From assembly GCA_032718475.1 (NCBI GenBank), contig JAUCBJ010008926.1:1-64000 (forward strand): a stretch of 64,000 nucleotides of DNA. Direction: 5' to 3'. Every line of letters begins with the position of its first letter. Within the stretch, counting starts at the first letter, position 1. Source of the stretch: Nemertoderma westbladi (Eukaryota; Xenacoelomorpha; Nemertodermatida; Nemertodermatidae). Below, one piece after another: positions 1 through 10,093 of this stretch. The notes under the pieces were generated by a model. The model was not told the origin of the DNA. It worked only from the letters and a program-made list of their open reading frames with translations, and did not search any database. The position numbers and the translations under genes are program-made.

Positions 1-1090
1 CAAAAATTGAGTGAGACACGTAGCTCAGATTTTCGTTTTTAGGTCGATACCTAATGCTGGAATCAGTATCATTTTATGCGGTGTCGTCTTCCGACCTAAT
101 ACAATATACAACGAGTAAGATAATGTAGAAATTATTAAGGAAATAACACAATTTTAGAGTGAGAACAAAAGTATCAATATATTACCATGAAAAAGATTAC
201 AAGTGATGAATTTTATTAAAAACATTCACTTATATATATAAATTTGCGATGTGGCATAGTCAACGAAGCATAGATGGTACGTGTCATAATCATCAACGAA
301 TAAGAAAAGAGATGGGGAGCAACGTGGATGAATGGTTGGTTGCATGAATATGAATCATAGGGTTGTGTGTAATAATCAATAATTATTATAATAAAAAAAA
401 CGCGCAGTATATAATGTTAGTGGTGGTGGTGGTGGTGGTAGCCTTTCAATATGGCACAGATGCTGCTGGATCGGTTAGCTTGAGTAACTAATATGGAAAT
501 ATTCGTATACGTGTAGCTAGAACGTGGCGGAATTTCATCACGTATCATAATAGCGTTGGTGTAGGCAGGCTGCTCGGTTGATTGGTTTGGCGACAGCGGT
601 CGTGGAGTTGGTAATCAATATAATATCTGCTGTAGTTGGTGGCCACGTTGTCAGCATATACAGTATACACTGGTTGGTTGGTTGGATAGGAAATAACTAT
701 GGAAATATTCATATACGTGTAGCCGGAAACGTGGCGGAATTTCAACACGTATCATAATAGCGTTGATTGGTTTGGCGACAGCAGTCGAAGAGTAACCGTG
801 GTGAGTTGGTAATCGATTCGATATAATAGGGTAGTGTGGGGCTAGCCACGCGATGAGAGGTTTGGGTACGCGAAGATGAATATGAGATGGTTGGTTGATG
901 CAACGACGCGAACCAATACTCGCGGGTGGTAACAGCTGTAGGAGTAAGGAGGGCATCGTGAGGTTAGGCTACGCGTAGGTGATAGGCAGCGATTGGCTGA
1001 AGGCAACGACGCGAATCAATATTGATGGTGACAGATGGTCATTAAACACCTCGATTTAGCTCCGGAATTTGGCATTTTTTAATTGCCTCC
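1..1090. repeat. Non-coding repeat-rich stretch with GGT microsatellite and local duplication
   Basis: No credible gene is visible. A (GGT)n microsatellite sits at about 418-439. A block at about 489-640 (ATATGGAAATATTC, then AACGTGGCGGAATTTC, then TTGGTTTGGCGACAGC) recurs diverged at about 693-830, so the stretch holds an imperfect tandem duplication of roughly 200 bp. A shorter phrase, CAACGACGCGAA, recurs near 900 and 1003. Short open frames across it follow the repeat and look non-genic. Confidence 0.6.
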
Positions 1091-1189
1091 GAGATGTGGC
1101 CCGTAGCCCAGGCTAGGGAGGAGTTATTGGAGGGCTATGCTTCTCCTACTACTGATATTCCCAGGTCTACCCAACTAAAAAATCCTGGC

Positions 1190-2165
1190 TACGAGCCTGA
1201 TCCACACTTGAGTTGTAAATACATTGCATCCACTTCACCAAGGTGGAACATTTGTATTGTATTTAAGATTTATTTTCATGAGTCATATAATAACCTTTTT
1301 ACTATTGCGATCAAAATAAAAATTTTCAGATAAAACCATACTAAATTAAAACTCTATCTATGTTGTATTCGCTATATTTCGTTTGCTGACATTATTTCAT
1401 CGCGAAATTAAAAGCATCTGCTATCACTATTATTATAGTATATTACCTAAAGTAGTGACACTGAGTTGGAACAGATAGGATAATTGCACTTTGTTATGTT
1501 TTAGTTTAGTAGCTTTAACCCTAATAGTATCGGGCTATAAAATGTTGTACAAATACCGGGGGGGAGGGTCATAATGACCCTGGTCGAATCTGTGACAATC
1601 TGTGTATCCTATTTTGTGTTTACTTTTTATATTTTCCGCGAAGCGACGGCAAAAATTTAAAATTCCTGAAAATTTCTGAGTCTCAGCATACCATTAATGA
1701 CCCCTATTGCTTCTTCGTAATCAATTTGAATGTTAATCCCTAAATCCCTATATTTTTCATAAAAACCCTCAAAACTTTACAAATTTTGAAAAATCGGCTA
1801 ATATAAAAAGCCGCATAGTTTCAATAAAAATGGTACTCGAAATGTGAATACAATGCTTCCACTTCACCAAGGTGAAACCTTAACGAAAACTATCCTGATC
1901 CACACTTGAGTTGTAAATACATTGCATCCACTTCATCAAGATGGAACATTTGTATTCTATTTAAGATTTATTTTCATGAGTCACATAATAACCCCAATAC
2001 TACCGGGCTATAAAATGTTGTACAAATACCGGGGGAGGGTCATAATGACCCTGGTCGGGGTAGGGATCGAATCTGTGACATTCTGCGTATCATATTTTGT
2101 GTTTACTTTTTATAATTTCCGTGAAGCGATGGCAAAAATTTAAAATTCCTGAAAATTTCTGGGTA
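1190..2165. repeat. Direct duplication of a non-coding segment, about 700 bp apart
   Basis: The segment near 1195-1290 (TGATCCACACTTGAGTTG onward) recurs at about 1897-1995. The segment near 1532-1675 (GGGCTATAAAATGTTG, GGGTCATAATGACCCTGG) recurs at about 2005-2162, the second time with a 14-bp insert after CCTGGTCG. Together they look like an old tandem duplication of a unit of roughly 0.7 kb. GGGTCATAATGACCC is itself a perfect palindrome and is preserved in both copies. No coding potential is evident. Confidence 0.7.
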
Positions 2166-2510
2166 GAGAATTATAAATATATTTGGTGAGCACAGTGCTA
2201 CGCAAAGGCTCCGTGGCAGATGTATTTTAGCTATGGACTCGCATGTCGATTCTACTCTACTATAGCCAGACTGTCTTCGAGGTGCCCCGTTAGCCTTGGC
2301 GCCGCTAATTTGCATGAGGGCCGGCCGGCAAGCGAGATATCTCTATTGCTAATAAGCTTGAGGACCCAAATAAGGCTAACATTCATATGCTATATCCCTT
2401 AGTTATTATCGTTATATAATTACTACTGTCTCCTAACGACTTATCGCTGGGAACCCTTTAATTAAAGCCGCCTCTCGTTGAATCTGTTGTGATGTTCCCT
2501 CTGCGCCGAT

Positions 2511-2546
2511 GCTATATAAACTGAGTTGGGCCTTCATTCGTCATCA
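2511..2546 (+). promoter_or_regulatory. Candidate Pol II core promoter (TATA box plus initiator)
   Basis: CTATATAAA at about 2512-2520 is a consensus TATA box. About 28 bp downstream the sequence CATCAGTTTTG at about 2539 fits an initiator (TCAGT). The A-to-G distance suits a TATA-driven start. The first ATG downstream is at 2649, which would leave a 5' UTR of about 105 nt. Nothing but sequence supports it. Confidence 0.5.
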
Positions 2547-2648
2547 GTTTTGAGTTCGAAAAATTTTACGTGATTTATTTTACAAGACGCTAATTTTAAA
2601 CTTCACATTTTATTTTAAACTTGATAATTTGCTAACTTATTTAACATC

Positions 2649-3268
2649 ATGGATTCCACCACCAGCACCCAGCTAGCCGCCTCCGTGACACCGGTCTCCA
2701 CCACAGCTACACCCGTCACCACCATGTCCAACGCTACCAACACAACCACAACCAGAACAAACACAACTGGCACGCAGACTACGGAGAGCAGGCCGGAGCC
2801 TATTACCGCATACCTTCAACATCTCAGAGATGAGTCTGAGGAAATGGAGTGGGACGAAGAACTGATTGAGCGGGAGCTCGCGATTCGGGAAATGAAGGAA
2901 GCGCGAGTGGAAGGCCTCCGGAGCTCAACTCAATGGTATGACCGATATCTTTATGAAGAATATGTCCAGAATGAGTTAGTGGCAGCTGAGGAACAACGTT
3001 TCCATTACCCTTTTCCCCAGGAAAACTGGGAGATCCCTGAAGACTTTAGAGAGGAACCCTGGTGTAAGTTATATTTAATACTAACATTCCTCTATAATAT
3101 GATATAATAAAATATGTTAAAGCAATATGCAGATTGAGCAGAAATTAATTTGAGTAATTACAATAATTTTAAAGTTATACGAATTACCAAGATGGTTATA
3201 AAGCAATTACTTAAATAATAAATTATTATTTAATTATAAAATAAATTATTTATTTTCTCATAGGCTAA
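2649..3268 (+). CDS. Unrecognised small acidic protein, two-exon model 2649-3063 plus 3264-3268
   Basis: I do not recognise the family. The ATG at 2649 has a strong context (A at -3, G at +4) and lies about 105 nt after a TATA/initiator pair. Residues 1-50 are rich in Thr and Ser. Residues 55-138 are acidic and probably helical, with runs of Glu, Arg and Leu and aromatic patches (QWYDRYLYEEYV). GTAAGT at 3064-3069 is an ideal splice donor; TATTTTCTCATAG ending at 3263 is a good acceptor 200 bp on. Splicing there gives TGC TAA, so the protein would be 139 residues, ending Trp-Cys. Without splicing the frame runs to 3107. The splice model is inferred. It could equally be a transposon-encoded accessory protein. 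Confidence 0.45.
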
Positions 3269-4500
3269 TGAGATTATATTCTATCGCTGAGGGCTCAGAG
3301 ATAGTTTTCGCTGGAGTGAGCGAGATGGGAGGATTGGGAATGCAGTTGTTCTAGAGCGGTGACAGTTGGACCTCACTGTGAAAACGAATAAATTAGTGTT
3401 ACTAATGGGGGGACTGATGAGTTATAATTCTATGGAGTGGAGAAAAAAGAGTCATAAAGAACTTTATTTGTTTAATTATTCTTTAGCTATCCATACTTAT
3501 TTTATTTGTTTCTACGATACAGGCCACCAGAAAACCCAGATTTGTACAATTGTGAACATATTTTATCAAATGTGTACCAGTGTAATGTAATGTTGTTGAA
3601 CGGGACAATTGAACATAATTGAATTGGCAACAACCAAAATTTTCCGCCAAAGGATAAAAATTAATACTTTTGAAATGTTTAGTAATCTGGAAACTCTCTA
3701 TAGTTTCCCGGGAACTGTCACTCACTATAGCTGAAAATGTGATAAGGATTTTGTTTACCTTTATTATAGTGTGCGGTTAATAGTGTCTAGTAGGCCCATA
3801 GTTAGTGAAATTAAGGCATGTTCTGGTCTTTCTCTGTGCCCTCTCAGTGTCAGACTAATGGCGTGACATCTTCCTGCACTAAATTAATTATTCAATGGTC
3901 TAGGCTCCTCCATTCACGTACCCATCCACTCCTATACACTCCATGAACCTCCATGTGGTCTTGTATGTAGTTCTCTCTCTACCAATATAGCCCATGTCCG
4001 CAATGTTCCGCCCGGGGGGCTCTCTCATCTACCCGATATAAGACATACCGGCGCACCGCACACAAAGCCTTTGTCGATCCCAGCAAGTTAGCCTCCTGCT
4101 GTGTGATCTTTTATATCCAAATAATCTCTGATGGTTGCACGTCAAAATTTTGCTTACTATTACACAATTATATTAGTATTAGGACTATTTATCCATAATA
4201 ATTATATTAGTATTATAAATGTATTTACACCCGATGATATTTATTACTATTAGGCCTATTTATTCAAGAAAATTATATGTTTTTATAATATATCTTGGAA
4301 AATTAGTCGACTAAGTGATAATTTTTAAAACTTTAAATACGGGATGAGTTATTTTATAAAGTTAAGAAGAATGAACCAATAGAGGGAGCCCGAAGTCTAA
4401 TCTCTTGGCCTTTACTCACATTAACTCCCAAGGTTGCATACTATCACTATAGCTGGGAGAGTTGAAGCTAGTGTATACAGAGTTAGCCAAGAGCGTCGCA
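3269..4500. other. No gene seen
   Basis: AT-rich sequence without convincing coding potential. A TATA-like GATATAAG lies near 4035, preceded by a GC-rich patch (CCGCCCGGGGGG), and could be a second promoter, but no good reading frame follows before the palindromic array. Confidence 0.4.
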
Positions 4501-5015
4501 CTGAGGCATAGTCTATGCCTCAGTGAGTCATAGTCTATGCCTCAGTGAGTCATAGTCTATGCCTCAATGCCTCAGTGAGGCATAGTCTATGCCTCAGTGA
4601 GGCATAGTCTATGCCTCGGCACTGAGGCATAGACTATGACTCACTGAGGCATAGACTATGACTCACTGAGGCATAGACTGTGACTCACTGAGGCATAGAC
4701 TATGCCTCACTGAGGCACTGTATGACTCACTGAGGCATAGACTATGCCTCACTGAGGCATAGTCTATGCCTCAGTGAGTCATAGTCTATGCCTCAGTGAG
4801 GCATAGTCTATGCCTCAGTGAATCATAGTCTATGCCTCAGTGCCTCAGTGAGGCATAGTCTATGCCTCAGTGAGTCACAGTCTATGCCTCAGTGAGTCAT
4901 AGTCTATGCCTCAGTGAGGCATAGTCTATGCCTCAGTGCCTCAGTGAAGCATAGACTATGCCTCAGTGAGGCATAGTCTATGCCTCAGTGAGTCATAGTC
5001 TATGCCTCAGTGCCT
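4501..5015. repeat. Satellite of nested palindromes (core GAGGCATAG-N-CTATGCCTC)
   Basis: About 515 bp made almost entirely of a 19-bp inverted repeat, arms GAGGCATAG and CTATGCCTC around one central base, joined by short CAGTGAG or CACTGAG links with some GAGTC variants. The central base (T or A on the plus strand) marks orientation: units read TAGTCTA from 4501 to about 4617, TAGACTA from about 4625 to 4748, and mainly TAGTCTA again from about 4757, with one TAGACTA unit near 4955. The array is therefore palindromic at unit level and also at block level, and should fold into long hairpins or cruciforms. It abuts a displaced DNA polymerase fragment. Confidence 0.9.
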
Positions 5016-5020
5016 AACGC

Positions 5021-5139
5021 CCTGATTTACAACAAACTGAAGCCTCTAGAACAAAAACTGGGTTGCCAGATTCGCTGTCTCGCCGGTGACACGGATTCTC
5101 TAATGCTAAGCATAACTAATACACCACAGCTAACCTTTC
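5021..5139 (+). pseudogene. Inverted fragment of family B DNA polymerase around motif C
   Basis: On the plus strand this stretch encodes a peptide with the GDTDSLML motif C of a protein-primed family B polymerase. It is a nearly identical inverted copy of 7189-7306, where the same peptide lies in the minus-strand polymerase gene. It has no start, no other polymerase motif and is about 39 codons long, so it is a rearranged piece and not a gene. The 13 bases just before it (5017-5029, ACGCCCTGATTTA) match 7354-7366 in direct orientation, which looks like a template-switch junction. Confidence 0.9.
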
Positions 5140-5384
5140 AGATGCGAGTACAGTGGTAAAGCCCATCCATAGTGAGATAACGTCGCACTAGCTCTCAAGG
5201 ATAGTTATACTCACCATTCAAATATCCCTCGCAAACCAGATTCCCCCAACATCTAAAGTACTCCACTTCAATGCAAAATATATAATGCAATATAACTCGA
5301 ATATTTCTGTTTTTTATAATATAAATAATAATTGTAACATAAATTTATAATTTAACATAAATATAATGTGAACATTCACTTTAA

Positions 5385-6175
5385 CATAGAGTAACTAAAC
5401 TAAACATGAAATAGGATAAACAGATGGTCATAGGTTCGACCCGTACTCATATCCATTTTATGGAAAATATAAAAAGTAAACATAGAATAACTAGAGTAAC
5501 TAAACTAAACATAAAATAGGATAAACAGGTGGTCACATGTTCGACCCCTTCTCGTATCCCGTTTTATGGAAAATATAAAAAGTAAACACAAAATAGGATA
5601 AACAGATGGTCACGGGTTCAATCCCTACTCGCGACCAATATACAACCAACACAAAATAAGTTAAACATAGAATAACTAGACTAAACTAAACATAAATTAG
5701 GAAAACATATGGTCACATGTTCGACCCCTACTCGTATCTGTTTTATGGAAAATATAAAAAGTAAACAGCTGGTCACGGGTTCAATCTCTACTCGTGACCA
5801 TTTTAAAACCAACACAAAATAAGTTAAACCAGGGTTCGAATCCTAGTCATGAAAATATAAAAAGTAAACATAGAATAACTAGACTAAACTAAACATAAAT
5901 TAGGAAAACATATGGTCACATGTTTGACCCCTACTCGTATCCATTTTATGGAAAATATAAAAAGTAAACACAAAATAGGAAAAACAGCTGGTCACGGGTT
6001 CAATCCCTACTCGCAACCATTATAAAACCAACACAAAATAAGTTAAACCAGGGTTCAAGTCCTACTAATGCAATTATAAAAAGTAGGTAACACGGATGGT
6101 CACGGATTCAAACCCTACTCACGGAAAAATAAAAACCAACACAAAATAAATAATATAGTAAACTTTCATGTATAC
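5385..6175 (+). repeat. Tandem array of tRNA T-arm-like hairpins with Pol III B-box motifs
   Basis: A degenerate tandem repeat built of phrases such as AAAATATAAAAAGTAAACA, ACAAAATAAGTTAAAC and GGTCACGGGTTCAATCCC. Ten positions resemble the Pol III B box GGTTCRANNCC: about 5433, 5538, 5615, 5718, 5778, 5833, 5920, 5997, 6052 and 6106. Several are enclosed in a hairpin, the best being GGTCACG (5771-5777) with CGTGACC (5793-5799), seven perfect pairs around the B box. No matching A boxes, D arms or anticodon arms are visible, so these are not tRNA genes. The array lies just downstream of the TBP-like gene. Confidence 0.7.
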
Positions 6176-6188
6176 CATAGTAAATAAA

Positions 6189-6695
6189 CTAATTTAATAA
6201 TAAAGTTTGTAAAATAGATAATGATTCGGGGAATTCACCGGCAGGACACATGGAAACGATTTTATTACTATGAAATACACTGAAATATGCACGTCCTATA
6301 TATATTCTAATCGCGCAAAATAATTCGGGGGTATAGCTAATAAATATTGCTTTATTATTAATTGTATGATGTCCACATTTTTTCATTGATAATTTAAAAT
6401 TAACACTTGGAAAAATAATAGTTTGTGTTTCGGTATTAAGTTTCAAATTTTGTAATTGCATACCGATAGTTTGTTTTAAATAAAGCAATTCACTAGCTAA
6501 ATTATTGCATAGGCCTAAGATTGTTACTGCGCCGCTGGGAAATAGCATTATAGTTGAATCGTCACCTTTGTAGATAAACATGTTTGGTTTTAAGCAACTT
6601 TGACCTGTAATTTGCTGTGAAATTTTCTCTAGTTCAAATTTGGCAATGTTTTTTCCGGTAAACTGTTTATTGGTTAATTCTATTTTGTTGCTCAA
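6189..6695 (-). CDS. TBP-like (TATA-binding protein fold) protein of a virus-like element
   Basis: A 168-residue protein that looks like two diverged TBP half-repeats. The second half (from about residue 116) contains SYTPELF followed by an IYIGRAYFSVFHSNKIV strand pair; cellular TBP has the same arrangement, Y-x-P-E-L-F followed by hydrophobic strands and a small-residue turn before the final helix. The first half has the parallel strand-turn-strand pattern IMLFPSGAVTILG. The DNA-intercalating Phe pairs of TBP are not clearly kept. It lies 27 nt after the end of the polymerase gene on the same strand, so both probably belong to one element and it may serve its transcription. The frame is intact although the polymerase is broken. 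Similarity is by eye; other two-repeat folds are possible. Confidence 0.55.
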   Translation of the reverse strand: MSNKIELTNKQFTGKNIAKFELEKISQQITGQSCLKPNMFIYKGDDSTIMLFPSGAVTILGLCNNLASELLYLKQTIGMQLQNLKLNTETQTIIFPSVNFKLSMKKCGHHTINNKAIFISYTPELFCAIRIYIGRAYFSVFHSNKIVSMCPAGEFPESLSILQTLLLN

Positions 6696-6721
6696 TTTCT
6701 TATTCTAGAAAAATAAAATTA

Positions 6722-9700
6722 AATCCTAGTAGGGGGGGTTACTACTCGTTTCGCCGGTCTAACAAGCTTATTGCTATAGTGCCCGTATGGTTTGCTGCTA
6801 TATTTACTACTCCAATATGATTTCGTATCCCAGAGCGTTAGTACCTTCTTATAGACATGACCAGTAAAAATTTGATGCTTTCTAGAAGTGAAGGTAGAGT
6901 TATAGCGGAAGAGCATTGCTTCGTTTTCAAACAGTCTGCATAATCCTCGTGTGTTAGTTGCTTAGCGACAACCGATCTAGATACACCTTTGGCGGTTTTC
7001 TTGATTGGGGCATCGTAGGATTGAAAACTGTAGACCTTTGGTTTAAGGAAAACTCACTGTTTATTCTGCAAACCGCAGCTCTCATCTTTTACGAAGCCGA
7101 GAGCCGCTTTGTGTTTAATGGTATAGAATGGATGTGTTGTACTATAGTTGGAAGTATCTAGGAAACCACCCTCAAACATTGCCCGTAGAAAGGTTAGCTG
7201 TGGTGTATTAGTTACGCTTAGCATTAGAGAATCCGTGTCACCAGCTAGACAGCGAATCTGGCAACCCAGTTTTTGTTCTAGAGGCTTCAGTTTGTTGTAA
7301 AATAGGTCGAACATCTGTAGCTTAGATAGATCTAGTATAGTGCAACCGATGAACACGCCCTGATTTAGGCAAACAGCCTCTTTAGTGAAAGTATGACCAC
7401 TCAAGTTGGGGGTAAAGACAATGAACGATTCGTGGTTGGGCTTGGCTAAGAGCAAATCGCATTGCTCGTCACTATTGCATAACCTGAAAGAAACGCGGTC
7501 TCTAACCTTTTGGAGGCATTTCCCATACAAGGCATTGTTCATCAACTTATAAAATAGGACCTCGAATGGGTTATTTGCCGACTGTCTTTTATTTGTATTA
7601 AAACTAATGTAGTCCTTGAAAATATATTTTTGTGAAAAAGAGTAGACCCTGTGAACTTGTGTAAGTTTAAGACCGAGCTTCAAATAGAGCTGAAGTAGCT
7701 TAATATGGATACCGTATTCAACTTTATTAAACTGATGTAGTAGTAGCTTAGTACAGGTATCGTTGTATGGTCTACAGGTAGCCGTATCGGTGAGATTGTA
7801 ATGCTCCCAAAGATCTTCCATGTATTCGCTAAGAAAGGATTTAGGGACTGACATCTTCTCCGCTCCTAAAGGCAGATCGGTGGTCAAATCGTGAATTTCT
7901 TTCGGGTAATGTAGATCAACTATACAATAATAACCCAGTGTCCCCACTCGCGTCTACTGTAGCTAGGTCTATTGGGGTAGTTACGAGTGTAATATTAGCA
8001 TAGGGAAGTTTCTGGCTCAGGGCGCAGCCGTAAAGGTTATTCGCATCGATGGGAATTAGATATTTCTTGGGGAGACTGGAGTCATAGTCGGGTTTATCGG
8101 GAATATTTGCGTCTACGGAATGTGTATTCAAGAATACTAGACCACCCCTAATATTTGTTTCAAAGTCCGAGTAGATGGAAGCATCTGATAGTAATTGAAT
8201 TTCTGATTGCGTGAATTAATCCTGGGGCAGTGAAGTACATTACGGGCTCGAGTCCATAATTAGTAAGACAGAGGGATCGGAACTGCTCGAAAGTATCAAC
8301 CAATAGGGTAACGTCTAGAACCAAATAGCCAATCATATAGTCGAAGATTGTTGCGCAGTTTAATTCATCCCAAGTAGTAAGCACGCGCTGATAGTTGTCT
8401 GCGCTACATTGTTCCAATTTGAGATCATTATAGAAGCTTTCTATTGGGGGGAGTGTAGTTTCGTGTAGGTTTGAAATATTTTGAATGTAAGAATATGGGA
8501 ATACGCCCTTGTTTTTTATTGTGTTATCGCTAATGTTGGGATAGAGTTGGGTTTTAGGTTTAGTTTTAAATTCTGATTTGGTACTGTATAAAAGGCTGCC
8601 GCGCTAGCTATATGTTTCTGTGGGAGTTTAATATTGTTTGTAGGTTCTAGAATAGTTTCAATGTCGGCGTATATACAGAAAGGTGGGGATAGAGTCTTAT
8701 CGTACCGGTCAAATTTAACCAAGAGATTTTCGGGCATATACTCGAGTTGGTGTTTACCCGTATAGCAACGCTCTCGATGTTCTTCCAATGATTTGTCAGT
8801 GTAAAAGGCTCTGAGACAGCGTTCGCAGTGCGTCTTGTTGCCTTTAGAAGTAGCTTTTGTATTTATTAGTCTATCTATGCTAGTAATAGCTACGTAGTGG
8901 GCGGGTTTTTTGGATGTGGCTTCGATAAATAATAAATTTAGTATAGTTTTACCGGAACAGTGCGCGCTATCTGGTTGACTTAGAATGGAGAGTTCTTCCG
9001 TATTACTCCAATATAGAAGATTTATACAGTATACAGGGTTTGCTTTCAGAAGCTGGGGAATATTCATATTGGAAAAATCAATCATGTTTAAGAAAGGAGT
9101 ATACGTTGAAATTCTTTTGATATTATTTTTTTTTCTATCAATTTTCTTATAATTCGCGGTGGCCAATACTGTGTATTTAAAGCATTCTCCCAGCGGGCAG
9201 TCTACTCTTACGGTACATTGTTTATTTAATAATAATTTAGAATTATTGAAGCCTTGACCCTTTAAATAGGGGTTGCGCTGGGAACATGCAATCTCAATAG
9301 TTATTCGCTCGATAGCTATTATGCGCCAACCCGAGCCGAGGCAGAGAAACACACTTAATAGCTGATCGATACGATTGACGGCGCCAGAAAACCAGTTATT
9401 AAAGTCGCTATTATTTAGAATTTGATTATTGTTACCGCTAGATTTAATACATAATGATTCAATTTGAAAACCCTCGCTGGTTTCACGCTCCATTACGATA
9501 TTGATTGTAAGCCAGACTCTTAAAAAAGTTCCCAAAGCACTATGTAAATGGCTACTAACATGTTCTTGGATATGTGGAAAATTTTCATTTAAAGTTAGTT
9601 CAATGTCGAGTCTTGTTTCAGAGAGGTTATTGTTATAAGTAAACAGTCGTCCATGTGCGCTTCCATTGGAGGGAGGTTGAAAGGGATTGTTTGGGGAAAT

Positions 9701-10093
9701 AGAGTTATAATCTCGCGAAGTTGAAGGTTTGTTATTGGAGCCGCCGCCGCCGACTTGTTCTGGAGTAGAGTTGATGGGGGTTGAGTGGGAGGTAGCTGGA
9801 GTTTTGCGTTTACGTGAAAAAAGACGAGTGTAGCATTCATGCTTAGTAAAGGACGATAGGGTGAGCGAATCCCCGCAGCGACAATCGGCTGGCTCATTTA
9901 CGTAAGTAAATCCGGTGCCCCCATTGTAACATGAAGCAAGATGACCAATCATCGTCTTCTTTTCCGAGCAACAAGTTTGGCAGCAGTCGCATCTATAGTG
10001 CGCAAAATGAATTTTAATGTGGCGAGATAAATTATCGCTCCGCGTCTCTTTGTCGCAGATGGGGCAGCAAACTTTATTGGTAGACATAGGCAT
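6722..10093 (-). pseudogene. Disrupted protein-primed family B DNA polymerase (Polinton/adintovirus/bidnavirus-type)
   Basis: Pieces of one polymerase follow in order on the minus strand. 10093-8516 has N-terminal zinc fingers (Cys/His pairs in residues 9-60), a conserved GSGW region near residue 255, a later Cys-His finger and exonuclease motif I (YADIE) near residue 470, then a stop. From about 8505 to 8215 comes the segment opening KGVFPY with LPPIESFY and the exonuclease III region. About 8215-7916 carries motif A (DANNLYG). 7947-7054 carries motif B (NNALYGK) and motif C (GDTDS). The C-terminal tail lies in other frames down to 6722. Two or more frameshifts separate the blocks, and the exonuclease II region expected between the first two is missing. 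The copy cannot make a working enzyme. Such genes replicate linear DNA from a protein primer in mobile and viral elements of invertebrates. Confidence 0.85.

Noticed and set aside
545-956. Two overlapping minus-strand frames
   Set aside because: They follow an imperfect tandem duplication and microsatellite, with no protein-like features.
5385-6175. Cluster of tRNA genes
   Set aside because: Only T-arm/B-box-like hairpins are present; no A boxes, anticodon arms or acceptor stems.
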